Positions 44,520 to 57,125 of a stretch of 64,000 nt of DNA are shown piece after piece. The translations under genes were made by a program, and so were the position numbers. Source of the stretch: Catonia carolina (lineage: Eukaryota; Arthropoda; Insecta; Hemiptera; Achilidae); the NCBI GenBank assembly GCA_035578175.1, contig JAQMRL010000001.1, positions 61,589,553 to 61,653,552 of the forward strand, read 5' to 3'. Under the pieces are notes generated by a model. The model was not told the DNA's origin and made no database searches. It worked only from the letters and a program-made list of their open reading frames with translations. Each line of letters starts with the position of its first letter. Within the stretch, counting starts at the first letter, position 1.

Positions 44520-47500
44520 TTACGAAAATTTAGTAAAACATCATGCGTCTGGAAATTGAATTGTAACTTCTGTTTCCCTGGAAATATCTTGGGGTTTATT
44601 AACAAAAACAAAACGAATGTTGAATTGCAAATACGTACGGCTAGCCTAAAGATTGAAAAAAAAAATTTGACAAAAACTGGGAAGAAACAAATTTATCTAG
44701 TTTACTCACGTGAAGGAGAATGTAATGAATAGTTACGTATGAAATTTAAAGAATATTTTGTAACAGTAATAGTAAATAAAATCAACAAAAAAATAAAAAG
44801 ATAAATTCATAACAATATATATAACAGTTTTAAACTTGTGTAATTTTAACAGTTAATGCAAAATTTAACCCATATAGTCTTGTAGGAGTTTAAATAAAAC
44901 TGTAACATGTTTCTATAACTTTTTGGTTTGGGTAAAGTAGAAATATTGTTTATGAAATGTTATATTATTATATTTTATCAGAAATAATTCAACTGTAAAA
45001 ATATCTGCACAATGAATGTTGTTTTCCTTCAATTAAATATTTTCTGCAAGTTTTATTTGCAAAAATTATTTATACAGTTTATACAATACAATTTATTTTA
45101 TAATAATTCTCTTAATTTCATTTAATTACTACAAAATTTATCTGAAGTTTTTATATTTGTGTATGAAATTCAAATACAGTAAATACATTAGCAGCCATTA
45201 TACGTAATTTGTTAAGCGTGTACTTCTTCAGTATTAAATCACCATTTTCAATTGATTATAGATGTGTCTACTCTTATAAAAATCGATATGGTTAATAATT
45301 AACAATAGCTTACAAATTGTAATATACGAACATTTATTTAACTGTTTTTCAGATATTATGTATTATAATGAGACGATGTTTATCTTGAAAATAACCTATA
45401 ACGATTTTCTATAGACACTTTTAATTTGTTTTTTTAAGTAATATTATGGTGTTCATAATTACAACATTAATACGATTAGGATTTAGAATAAAAATAATTA
45501 AATAAAGCCATAATTAATTTACAGAAATGAATATGTCAGATTGATAAACTATTAACTTTTTAAGGAATAATTATTGAACAACAGATAAAATACGTTTTAT
45601 GATTATTTAAGCTCCTGTAATCAGAATATCCTTCCCTGGTTACATATAAATATCAAAAATGCGTTTCTACTTGATTAACAGAATAATAATAATTATTAAC
45701 AGAATAAAAGAACTGTGTTTTTTATATTTTTTTATATATTTTCCGTATACATATTACGGAAAATGTAATTGAACTTCAATAAAATAGAAGCACAATTGAA
45801 ATTGTGCAGGGTGGTACTTCAATACGTGATTTTGTATAATTAGTGAACGTTATTTATAAAATATTCATTTAGAAAACAAATCTTTTATTAGTCACTAAAT
45901 ATATAATCATATTTTTCCTGTAAGAAAAAAATTAATATTATATCAACTTGTTTTATAAAAGTATATTCCAATAAGTTTGTGATAAGTGTTTCCCCATATG
46001 ATTCTGATAACAAGAGACTTAGGAAGACTAAATTACTTTCATGTCTGGGTGAGTGTCCAAGTGAATGTCTAAGTTCAGGAGGAGCTTTTGCATCAAATAT
46101 TTAGTAAAAATATCAATATTAAAAAAATTCAGACTTTCTAAATAAGTACAATAATCACACCATTTGAGAAAAAATTGACATGTTTGAACAATTTCTGTTG
46201 GTGAAAATAAATCCATTTTCCCATTGTAAGAAAAATTTTCCTTACTGCCATATCTACTTCAAACTCATTGTATACTCGTAACGATATAAAAATATTGTGC
46301 AGGGAGAGATTACATGTCAATTCTTTAATATATCAGTGTTTTATAATTTAATAAATAATAATCATATAATTTACTCAACAAAATGACACATATTACATCA
46401 ATATATAATTCAAGTATTATACATTATAATACATCAACATTAATGGCAACAATTATATTACTTTATATAGTATTTATATAGTCACAGCATAAAATTCTAA
46501 CATAAATTAACAAAATTTCTTAACAATTTTATACACATTTCAAAAAGAATCAATCTTTTAAACTCTATATTTACATTGCAAAGATTAGTTCAACATTTTT
46601 GTAAACTTTTCCAATAATAAAATATTTAAAATATTTTCTTTCTATACGTAAATTTAATAAATATAGTTGTACATAAATTATATATATTTATATACTATGT
46701 AACATAAATAATACAACAATAATCATAATAATACTGGAATATCATTCATTTTAAATTATTTTATAGTTTAATATACTTTTCTTAGTAAATATCTTAAATT
46801 TAGTAAGAAATATATTACCTATATAATTTTATTTTTAGCCTAAAAATAACATAAAAATTATTTGTAAGAAATATGTACGAGAACCCTGTATATATTTCTT
46901 ATATCACAATATAAAAAAGTATCAGTATTAAGGATCATTTATTAATATATTTTTTAAATTTTATACTTACATTATTATTAGTTCGTAAATGTATAATGCC
47001 TTATAAATAAATTTTTTAACGAGGTTGTTTGTATTGAATAAAGTAATGCAGAATTGATGTCACAGTAATCTGACAAAATATCAACCTTTCTAACAGGTGT
47101 AGTTTTTGCATATTGAATAACTATGAAATTATTTTTGTTTGAATGTCATATTGTTAAATCATATAACATATAATTTATATTCACTTAACAATTTGTGAAT
47201 AACCGTATTACTTATTTTGAATCTGTAACTTCATTATAGTACTGCAATAATTTAATACAGTCATGTAGCATTCAAAAAGTTACGAGCTTGCACAAAGAAG
47301 CTGTCGTTGCTACATCTATTACTTCTCTGTGAGAGATTAAGCGATAAAAATATTACCTGAATGATATTGTTTTTCTCTTTTTTTGACATTATTAAAATAA
47401 AAATTCTTGTGTATCAATTTAGCTGTGTTTTCTAATTCTAAGTAATACATGATGCGATTTACGCTTGATTTAAATGGTTATTTTGGTATGTAATCATTCA

Positions 47501-47640
47501 GTTATTTCTTTCTATTTTAGTTTTCATATACTGATTATTTTGAAAAGCTATGATTTTATTAATATAACTAAATACACTTCGAATAAATGGTTTACTTACA
47601 CTTAACTCGCTATATTCAAATGTTTGGTACTATATTTATT
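44520..47640. other. Very AT-rich stretch, nothing recognised
   Basis: Two small palindromes lie close together: TTCCGTATACATATTACGGAA (about 45740-45760) and GCACAATTGAAATTGTGC (45790-45807). Overlapping minus frames at 46028-46320 show no family signature. Other content is A+T-rich filler. Confidence 0.45.
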
Positions 47641-47650
47641 TATTTATTAT

Positions 47651-47800
47651 GGTTGAACGTAAAGTGGTTAGCGCGCTAGCCTACCAAGCAGAAGGTCCGG
47701 GGTTCGTTCCAGGCTATGGTCTGAAATGAAGTGCCAAAACCCAATTTTTTGTATTCCAATGTAGTCACTAATAATCAAGATTTGGTGGTTGAAGTATACT
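47651..47800 (+). repeat. tRNA-derived SINE, family 2
   Basis: Box A region AAAGTGGTTAGCGCGCTAGC (47661-47680), box B GGGGTTCGTTCC (47699-47710), and tail GTAGTCACTAATAATCAAGA as in the other family 2 copies. Confidence 0.8.
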
Positions 47801-47809
47801 GACCGGGAA

Positions 47810-50260
47810 CAAGTATCAACGAAAGGGAATTCATTAATCAGAACTTCTTGTACACATCATTGATAAGTTACGAAAGCGGCAAGGATGATCGAGAATAGTT
47901 GAATTAATTCACACCAGGTAAACGACTTTGAACAATGTAATAAATCTGACAGCTTCGCAATTTCCGGAAGCCCATGATTCTGTGATTTCGTCTGTAACTG
48001 TCTTTATTCTAGAGAGTTGTTTTTATCGGTAAATTTTAATTTGAACTATTTAAGAAATTTTATTTTTACAAAATATTACAAGCAATAACGGATTCTTTTG
48101 AATGCACTAAAATCCTAATTCAAGATTACGAAAGGCATTATTTAATAATATTTTACAATAATTTAAATTTAAAGACTGTTACCTTTTTAAATGTAAGCTG
48201 TAAAGTTTTACTAGCTGAACATTACATTTCACATGCAATCATATCTGTGCTTGTATGAAAATATTCGTACAATGCTAAAGAACTAAAGCATACATTAAAC
48301 TCCTATAAAATTGTTGTTACAATATCACGTTTTTATTATGCAGATGAAAATAAAAAGTTCTTTATGAAGCTCATAAGGGTGCAACTTTTATATATTCTAA
48401 CATCCATTTAAAATAAATTTTTACTGAGTCATCAAGCGTCACGATACTTGAAGCTCAAGGAGATTTCATTTCCGTCACCCGCTTAAAACTATTGTTTTCT
48501 GCTCTGACGTTTTCATATCTATTTATTCATTAAAATTACCCTCTGTTACATCGGTTTCCGAATTCAATAGATGAAATTAGTGCAAAAATAAAAAAATTCT
48601 TTTCTGGTGTTTTATTTGTAAAGGTCCTATACTTTAAGGAAGAATCGATTTAAACTTGATGACATCATAAGTCACGCAGCAATCAATCTCTTTATTTCGT
48701 ATCTGTGTTTTATTGATATAATTTGATATGAATTAGATATGAATTTTTAACCTCAGTGATATACTGTGTGTCTCTACAATATATTTTTAGTATTCTTAGT
48801 TACTCAGCAAAGTCGTACGTATACTTTTATGTAAGAGTATAACAAAATCTCTTTAATGTGTTTCACATACAGTTGGTTATTCTGCCTTTAAATAATTATT
48901 TTAAATTTAATAAGTACTTTCTTTTGAATTTATTTTAGAAAGTAAAGAAACTCCTATTCATTGAAGGATTTAAAAAAAAATAGAACAAATGAGTCAAGCA
49001 TTAATGAAGTAAGGGAGCGAAAGATTAATTGTATACATAGGCCTTTGTACGTTGTGCGCTGTCAAAATTAGAAGAATTTAATATGACGATAAAGAAGTAA
49101 GAAACTTTAAGGAAAAAAGTAAAAAAAAAACATAAAATTCTCAACAAAATTACTGGGATAAAGAATAAAATTAATGAACTGTAACTTTAAACTTATAGCT
49201 TAATGGTTATAATTAAAAATAAATAGGCCTATGTCTAACGAAACAAGAATTTTATCTTACAATAACTACAGCTTGATTAAAAGTCAACTTTTAACTGCAG
49301 ATTAAATAAATTTATTAATTTTTTTTTGTAGCAATTAGAGTGTAATAATTGCATTATCTCAAAATTGTGATTTATAGAGAAATTTGTTTGGCGTCCGTAC
49401 AATTCCGTAAAGGTAAAATTATCGACATTATGAAGAAAGAGTTAGGGTTTTTACAAAAAAACAAGGAAAACCTAATTATTCATAATAACATACGCGCTGA
49501 TAAACACAGTCTTTGTCATAAGATTTGTAGGTAGTATTGCTAATTTACATTGATTTTCTTTTCCTAACATTGTGACAGTAGTTTAATAAAAATTCAAACT
49601 TTCGGTAAATATACTAAAAACAATTTACAATGTGTAAGACAGCTCTTAGCCGCATTGCTACCATTTGTGTTTTGGTTGTTGCCAGAAGGTATCTTAATAA
49701 AATTGTTTGTGTTCCTGAATCCTGATAGTTTAATAGATCATGAGTCATTTTTTGTTTGAAGGTAAGTAGATGAATGAAAGACAAATGTAGTTTAACTCTT
49801 ATTGAGTAATTTTTTAGATTGTCAATAATTTCAGTGACTATCTGATTTAAGACTGATGATTATTTTAAATGGTGAATTTAATTTAATTTTTTTGCAATAT
49901 AAATTAATTTTTTTATGATTTTTTATGTTCGATTTGAGAGGAGACTAGGACTTCAAATTTTGGTAAATTGGTAACGAAGATTCTGTCCCTTTCAAGTCTT
50001 TTAGTTTCAACACTATCATCGAGAAGATTTATAGCCGAGAGAATAATATGTGTATCTAACTTATCTAAGTACTTCATTCTTCGAATTCTAATTACTTATT
50101 TTATTGGAAGAATGACTGAATTTTATTTAATATGTAGCTGTGACTCGTCGGCTGACTATTATTATGTATTAATATGACTATTAGGTTTAATTAGAGTATT
50201 TCATTAGGTACGAACCAAGATGCATTGTACATCAGTCAGAGATACTTTCATTAGAATCTC
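47810..50260. other. AT-rich stretch with weak exon-like spot
   Basis: At 49630 an ATG opens a 31-codon frame, MCKTALSRIATICVLVVARR..., with a hydrophobic signal-peptide-like stretch and a GAAG|GTATCT donor-like site at about 49688. This may be chance. Other frames (49349-49534, 49968-50177) show no signature. Confidence 0.2.
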
Positions 50261-50267
50261 TGTGTTG

Positions 50268-50690
50268 TTTGTGGTTGTTGTTTAGGTCATCACCCAAAAG
50301 GCAGGTTTGAACCACTAGAGACTTTACTAAGTAAAACGAGGAGTAAGGTGGTTTACAATTGCCTTTCTCACTGAGTGTAAAAGTAGCCTATGCTTATCAG
50401 CATGCTAGGCTCTCTGAAAAACATCTACTTTCTACCCTGTAAATGACACCTGCAGTTCAGTCACCACAGGGTCTGGCTGTATAATGAAATTCATTACTCT
50501 CAGAGGAGATAACTCCGACTAGTGTCTTTTAAACCACTACCACTTCTGTTCTTAAATGCTTCAGTCATGTAATTGGCTGACCATTTGCTAAGACACAGAA
50601 CTATTTTTTATAGCCTGGAACTAGCAGATCGAGTGAAATAATTTAACTTTCTACCTGCCTGTTATGGGCAATTGTTTATATGTTTGATGA
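50268..50690 (+). repeat. Approximately 400-bp dispersed repeat, copy D (near complete)
   Basis: GGTTGTTGTTTAGGTCATCA begins the copy. The core TAATGAAATTCATTACTCTC, AGAGGAGATAACTCCGACTA is intact, and the 3' part TATAGCCTGGAACTAGCAGA, TCGAGTGAAATAATTTAACT and TGTTATGGGCAATTG is present. It is the probable source of the fragment at 51.7 kb. Confidence 0.9.
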
Positions 50691-50699
50691 ACTTCACAA

Positions 50700-51510
50700 T
50701 TTTGGGTTATAGCTCCAAACTGGTTTTATCGTCGACTTGTATAATTAGAATCTATTTTCTTGAGACAACAGTAATCGTTTCTCAACAAGCCAATGTAGCT
50801 GTCCTAACAACTTGTCCAAGTTGTTTCCATTTGGGCTACAGGCTATAAAAAAAGAATTATGTTTTATCCATATCAACCGCCTGTTCAAATAAATGGTTAA
50901 AATGAAATTAAAAATTATAAGAATCAATCTTATTATAACTTTAATAAACATATTACCTTCTTTATGAATGGTAATTTATATTAATTCCATTAATGGTATA
51001 CATATACAACTAACTATCTAATGTGTTTGTAAGTTGTACGTTACAAGCAAGTAAAAAGTTAGTGACAGCATTTTGTTACAAACACTAGTAATGGATGTTT
51101 ACTATGCAGAGTGAAATAAAAATGGCAATTACAGAATGGAAGAAAAATACCTTCGAGAAGGTCTGGAATACTGATGGTTTGCAACTTTTAAAGAAGGTAT
51201 TAGCGAAACACTTTACTGCTAAGGGTGCAGGACTACCTTCGGAGTGACGATCTAAACAACGCGCTATTTCAAACTATAGACCTGCTTCTTTATTAAAATT
51301 ATTAACTCTATATAATAGGACCATAATTTAAAAAAACAGTTGAATAAACAACTTTAATATCTGCAAGAGTTATTAAAATATCCCGGTAATAACACAAATA
51401 CTCACCTAAAATCTTCATCGCTTTTAAAAGACAATAATAATTTTGAATTTGTTTTTAATATCAGGTTTATAAAGTATATATTTAAATTAACAAATTTTTT
51501 CTGTTTTTTT
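50700..51510. other. AT-rich stretch, nothing recognised
   Basis: The minus frame 50745-50951 shows no family signature. Confidence 0.4.
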
Positions 51511-51520
51511 TTATTTATTT

Positions 51521-51590
51521 AAGGTCGCATCAACAATAAAGTCATTAGCGACCACGTTACGTAACAATTACAGAGTTCGTTTTCAAAATG
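51521..51590 (-). repeat. SINE family 2, 3'-tail fragment
   Basis: GGTCGCATCAACAATAAAGT, CATTAGCGACCACGTTACGT is the reverse complement of the family 2 tail (compare 10725-10755). No tRNA-like head follows. Confidence 0.65.
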
Positions 51591-51691
51591 TCTTGTGTAA
51601 CTGTTAAGTCTCTAAGGTACAAGAACACGTCATGTATAAGCTTGATGTCCGTTAGCATGAGTTTCGTATAATGTGTTATTTTGTAGTGGTC

Positions 51692-51785
51692 TCATAGTAT
51701 GCTTATCAGCATGCTTACCATTTGCTAAGAAACAGAACTATTTTTTATAGCCTGGAACTAGCAGATCGAGTGAAATAATTTAACT
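51692..51785 (+). repeat. Approximately 400-bp dispersed repeat, internally deleted fragment (copy E)
   Basis: ATGCTTATCAGCATGCT joins directly to ACCATTTGCTAAGAAACAGA, skipping about 170 bp of the repeat. The following approximately 70 bases match copy D at 50580-50650 with about one mismatch, far closer than to any other copy. Confidence 0.85.
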
Positions 51786-51794
51786 TTTAAAATT

Positions 51795-52960
51795 TATGTT
51801 ATTTACTTAATACAAGGAGTTAAAATGAGGAAACGTAATAAACTTGTAAATATTTAATAACCTATAAAAATTTTCAACTGTTTCATGAAGAAATATGTGT
51901 AGTTAAATAAATGCAAACAGACATCAGTTTTCTATAACTTTATTTAAATATAAAGATTATTCCTCTGGCAATGTAGAGGTAAGATCACTGGAAAAAACAT
52001 AAGAATATTGGTAGAAAAAAATAAAATAAAAATTCATCTACTATTTTCCTGAAATGTAAATTTATACAACGGGTGTTTAAAAAAGACTAAACCAAAATTT
52101 TGAAAGCCTCTATTAGAAACAAAACGTAAAAATGATTTATACTTGGAGCTGTACGTTTGCAAACAAAATGCAACAACAAAACGGTTAAGTCATGAAATTA
52201 TATTTATAAGAACTTAGTAGTATTAGTAAAAGACGAGTTGCTGGTGAACGACAATTGTTCATAATGAAACATAATGAAACATTTTTACAGTACAAAAATT
52301 CGGTTCATCGTAAGAAAGATATATCGAGTAAACAAACAGCAGTTACCGAATCAGCTGATAAAGCGGTGACTCAGAAAAAATGCAACACTTTTAACGAAAA
52401 CATCACAATGATAACTGATACGTGCTTTTAACCATACGCAGAATCAAACGATAAATAGACATGAAAAAAACAAAAAATACTACAGCACTAAATTCCTAAT
52501 TGAAAAAAATTATAATATACGTAAGAACGATGCGAAACAATACGATGTCAAAAGCGAACTGGCAGTATAATATAACGACGACATGTTCTTTGTCAAAAAT
52601 GTGGAGAGAGATTTATGGGTTTGAATAAGTCATCGTCAAATTCAATTATTGTGAAATAACGAGTGTCTAAACTAATATTCGATGACTAATCATTAAAATT
52701 AAAATGTTTACTTGTAAAGTTCTCTTATATTGTCATAGAGATCAGAGGTAATACGTATAACTTGTAACCACATGTATTTATGAAAAAAAATGGAAATAAA
52801 GTATAGGCCTAACTTTTTATAAATTTATTAATCAATACTTAAAACATCAGTCATGATATATGATGTAGGCCTAACAGTTTCATTTACAAAAATACCTTTA
52901 AAAGTATTTTATACTTAAATACTTTTGAAAGTATTTTGTTGTTACTTTTTAATCAGCGTG
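51795..52960. other. AT-rich stretch, nothing recognised
   Basis: A patch at 52075-52100 (ACGGGTGTTTAAAAAAGACT) looks like a transposon terminus, but no inverted partner was found. No coding signal. Confidence 0.4.
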
Positions 52961-52974
52961 TACACATATTTAAA

Positions 52975-53163
52975 TAATGCGCATGCTCAGTGACGTCATT
53001 ATTTGTTTACTTGAGGTATCTTTCTTACGGTGAACTGAGTATAAATCTGTTGTACAGAGAAATGAAGGAGCGAGCGATTGATAGTGCAATGTTTTTCTTA
53101 TCTAATTTTCTTTTTTTATTTTGCAGTCCAGTAAGTTTTACAGATGTCTACCTCATTCACTAA
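52975..53163 (+). promoter_or_regulatory. Candidate core promoter (NRF-1-like, CRE, TATA) with a short frame
   Basis: TGCGCATGC (52978-52986, NRF-1-like palindrome) is 4 bp from a perfect CRE TGACGTCA (52991-52998), and TATAAA follows at 53040-53045. A start site near 53070 would be expected. The ATG at 53062 opens a 33-codon frame (MKERAIDSAMFFLSNFLFLF...) that lies partly upstream of that start. TTTTTTTATTTTGCAG| at about 53111-53126 also looks like a 3' splice site. Sequence alone cannot tell a promoter from chance; the CRE echoes the CCAAT/CRE repeat blocks, but CCAAT boxes are absent. Confidence 0.3.
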
Positions 53164-53169
53164 GACATC

Positions 53170-54300
53170 AGCACAATAGGCTAATTAGCACAATAGGAAC
53201 GTTCCCACTGTTCAGACTTAAAAGCTCTAGACTGTAATGGACGGAACGACCTCTTCTGCTAGCCTTTTGATTTTCGCTTTCATAATCCATCTGAGTTCAA
53301 TAATTTCTTCACAAACGAAGCGTCTCGGTTACTTTCAAGTTGATAATTAAATACAAAAATCTTCAGAATATTTTAATCTTCAGAAAATTTTTGGTCATTC
53401 GTAATGCATTAATAGACTGTTAAGATATTTTGTGACCAGTAAATATTATTCAAAATTAAAAATCAGTATTGTACACTGAGCAGCATGGTCTACACCATGC
53501 CATCAATAGTAATTTAAAGAGAGGTTTGTGCATGCAGCACAAGTAATATATTATTAATTTATCAAATAAAAGTTTTGTTTAAAAAATTATATATTGATAG
53601 CTATCCCGTACAACAGATTTCATCTCGCAATGGGTTTTATAAGTAATTTAAAAAATATGTTGTATTACTGTATGTCAGAAGAGTCACTAAAATTTTAACG
53701 AATTATGTCTATCAGTGTCATGTAACTTTTGAAACGTTCTATACTTTTGCGAAAAGTCTAAACAATGCCAGTAATTTTGCATGTCGGCAATATATTGAAA
53801 AAATAGGTTCAACTTTAATTACAATGTATTAGGTTCTGATAATGTGTTTTGCGTTATTGATTTCATTATATATTCCAAACTGAGCGTTCTCGTTTTCTCA
53901 TTAGCACATAGTAATAAATTCTCATTATATTTCGGCGTCACTTTAGGTTCAGTAGACTGTTTAAGATAATGTTCAGCCGCTGTTATATTACGAACAAAGC
54001 TCTGGTTACTTTGTCACTTTTTATGTAGGCGTATTAAATTTAATCGTAGTTCTACGTGATCGTACTTGACGCATTCAACCCTTTTGGCATATTTACTTTA
54101 ATATTACTAAAACAAAACTGCGTTAAGTTATATCGCATTTATGTGCATATTATACTTCCTTCAGTTACATTTTTGTACGAACACTATTCACGAATTAAAT
54201 ATTTTTTTGTATCTGAAAGTTTCTGTTTGTTTAGGAGATTTGGAAAGCTCCTAATTTAAAAGCATTAGGACCTATAAGTAATTTTAAAATTTACAGCGGA
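53170..54300. other. AT-rich stretch, nothing recognised
   Basis: The frame 54056-54259 (+) shows no signature. A less AT-rich patch at 53180-53335 has no long frame. Confidence 0.4.
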
Positions 54301-54324
54301 GTAACCTACGGTATTGATGATTTT

Positions 54325-54465
54325 TGACGTATCCACGTATTTGTGGACGTTCATCTCCTTTCCCACTTCTTCACTTCTCCACTGCTGAATCTACTTGTTC
54401 CATCGATCAACTTCATTCGGTCCGGGCCGTCGCCATGTTAGTGATGCCACGTGCTGTTTTACATT
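54325..54465. other. Isolated GC-richer block, unassigned
   Basis: The block includes a hairpin (CCACGTATTTGTGG) and GTCCGGGCCGTCGCCATGTT. On the minus strand short frames MATARTE and MKLIDGTSRFSSGEVKKWER are readable, separated by stops. It could be an exon or a transposon relic; I do not recognise either. Confidence 0.3.
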
Positions 54466-54469
54466 TTTT

Positions 54470-56060
54470 ACTTTAGGCATTCAACTTAATAAAGTTTTAT
54501 TATGTATAAATGAACTACATAAATTGCCAATTTACAGAAATTTGTAAAATTTCAGAAATTTTGCCATTAAATAAAGTTATTCTAACATTATTTTATCAAA
54601 CCCAAAGCAATAATTTGTACATCAAGATGACAATACATAATATAAGTAAACATGGAAGTAACCTAAGAGATAATTTTGTGACGAAGAAAAGAAAGTAATT
54701 ATTTTAATTGGAAGAAAAATAAAGTTTCATTTAGAACATACTACTTTCTGGTTTACATTAGGTATTTTTCTTTAATTATTTACAGGCAGTTCAGAGTAGC
54801 ATCATTCATTTTGTTAATGCATTTACGAGTATATACTACAAAAACAGATTAGATAACATCGTTTGAAAAATAGTTCTAGCTGTTAACACAATACTAAGAA
54901 ACATATAACTTATAATCATAAGTTATATTTCTCATAAAAATTATATAGACTTTTCCATCAGAATAGCCTAATTATTTTTGCATTAGAGTATGAAATTTAA
55001 ATTTATAGTTAAATGTATATCAAACTACAAATGTTCATCACATACACTTAAGCAGTGACTAAAAGAGATAATAAAATGGTCTGTTATGAGAATTTTTAAA
55101 GCATTAAATTAAATTTTAATTCTATAAAACAAGTCTAGAAATATTTTCTTTTTATCTTTCTGTTGTTTGCGATTGATTTCAGATTCTCCGAGCCGTAAAA
55201 AATTGTAGAGAAACGTGAAATGATTCCCTAATTTACCTTTTACGTTTGTTAAGTTAAAACCAGTTAAGAACAATTTTTAATACGTATATAACCCACGACT
55301 ACAAGTTTTACTACGTCCATAAACCTTTAGAAAGTGCATAACAAAATATTTTGACAGTTTACTGTGACATATAGACTCTTTCGTTTAAAAAAAATAAAAA
55401 TGCAATGATGAATAAACCGATATGAGTGAAAATAATTTTTTTATATTACAAATTTAAAAGAACTTAACTATTACAGAACAAGGGCGTCTGCTACAAAGTT
55501 GAGATCCACTGATGAGGCGGAATGACTAGCACCTTTTCAAAGAATTGCACGGCTACCTGCAACAGAAAAAAATTGACATCTTATTCAGGACATATTATTA
55601 TTTTTGTCTTTATTACATAGATATATAGATATATTTTTGTATTCCGCCTAACATAATACAGTTTAAGAGTAACGATTAGATCAAGTTGTGAAGAAAGTAC
55701 CATTTTCGTTTACTGCATTATTAATACTGTCCAATGATTTTTTCTTTTTTACTTCTTTTAGGTAGCTTATTTATAATCAGTTAAATTAGTTAACTAAAAG
55801 TAAATGGTTTAAAATTTAAAAATAAATCTTAATGGAAATTACATCCATTGGCCTAACCCTACAATAAAAATCAAATTTCGCTGTAGATAAGGTTAATTTA
55901 TACTTTGGTCCTTATGATAAGCACAGCATTAAAAAAAAGTGTTGTTATCAAAGTAAAATAAAACTTAAAATGTTTATCTCTGGTAATTTGTTAATTATAT
56001 CTGTAATTTAAGTTAATAATCAAATTCTTGAAACGTCAAAAAATCAAATTTACGTTCAGG
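54470..56060. other. AT-rich stretch, nothing recognised
   Basis: The frame 54510-54698 (+) is unassigned. A small less AT-rich patch lies at 55485-55560. No repeat or RNA signal. Confidence 0.4.
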
Positions 56061-56068
56061 TCGTTCTA

Positions 56069-56845
56069 TATACCGGGTGTCCCACGATATTGAGCAGTAG
56101 GGAAACAGCATCGATTTTCATTAATATGTTAGTTTTTTCTTCCCACGAATAAATGAAGACTTGTAATAATCAGGAATCATTAGAAAATATTTGGAAGCTT
56201 ACAAAATAAGAATTTTGGTACATTTTAAGCCGCATTTTAGCTTAAAATACATAAATTCGTAAACCGTTTTCTATTTAACTATTGTAAGTTTTAATATTTC
56301 CCTGTGTTCCCTTTGCAGAGTAATGGTAGCGTTTTAGAGTGAAGAGAAAATAATTGGGGGTTCGATTCCAACTGCGGTAAAAATATTTTATTATTAAAAA
56401 AACATTGGAAATAAATTATAATAATAAATTATTATTTATTTTTGTTTTATTATAAATTTAAAAAAAATGTTTTGTTACTGTACTTTAAATAAAAAAAGTA
56501 TTCATTACAAAAAGAAACATTAAATTTCAGATTTGAACCAGTCTCTCTCAACAATGGATCAGTTCTCTATCCATCATTTCACAGAGATCACAGATATATA
56601 ATTTAAAACGTAAGGCATTTAAACAGACACGGTTGCATTTACGTAGCCTATATTTAAAAAAAATGATTTTCAGCTGAAATACAGTTTAAAATGTATCTAT
56701 ATTGATATATTGTAAAGGTCTAAACATTTTCTGATGATTCCTGATCATTACAAATCTTTATATATTCGTGGGAAGAAAAAATTAACAAACTAACGAAAAT
56801 TTATGCTATTCGCTATGCTTCAAATTCCGTGGGACACCCGGTATA
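56069..56845. mobile_element. Fold-back MITE with tRNA-like sequence in each arm
   Basis: TATACCGGGTGTCCCACG opens the element at 56069 and its exact complement closes it at 56845. Pairing continues for about 200 bp (TTTTTTCTTCCCACGAATA at about 56133 against its complement at 56767; TCAGGAATCATTAGAAAAT against its complement near 56740; ACATTTTAAG...GCTTAAAAT in part). Deeper in, the left arm carries TAATGGTAGCG plus box B GGTTCGATTCC (56321-56369). The right arm carries, on the minus strand, ATGGATAGAG plus GGTTCAAATC (56530-56539). No transposase is present. TA or TATA is the likely target. Short frames at the right edge (56803-57009) are by-products. Confidence 0.85.
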
Positions 56846-57125
56846 AGCAATTTATTGGTCAGAGAAAAACAAGAACTGTTTTCAGGAAATCAATAGATCT
56901 GTTGGAACTTTATGCCAGACTGCTTACGTTTGGTTTAAATGTGTTTTTTCAAGTTTTATTTTATTTTTTTATCAACCAAGTTTATTTGCAATCAGTTCAA
57001 TCAAATTAATTGTAGGCAAATGTGAGCTAACTAACAACAGCTAAATTGTATACCAAAAAGTTTTTTGAGGATAAAATTCGATAAATTTATTCTCTTTCAA
57101 AAAGAAAACAACTATATAAATATCA

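Noticed and set aside
52070..52110. Transposon-like terminus ACGGGTGTTTAAAAAAGACT
   Set aside because: No inverted partner or target duplication was found within a few kilobases.
56803..57009. 68-codon frame beginning MLFAMLQIPWDTRYK
   Set aside because: Its first 14 codons are the terminal inverted repeat of the fold-back element.
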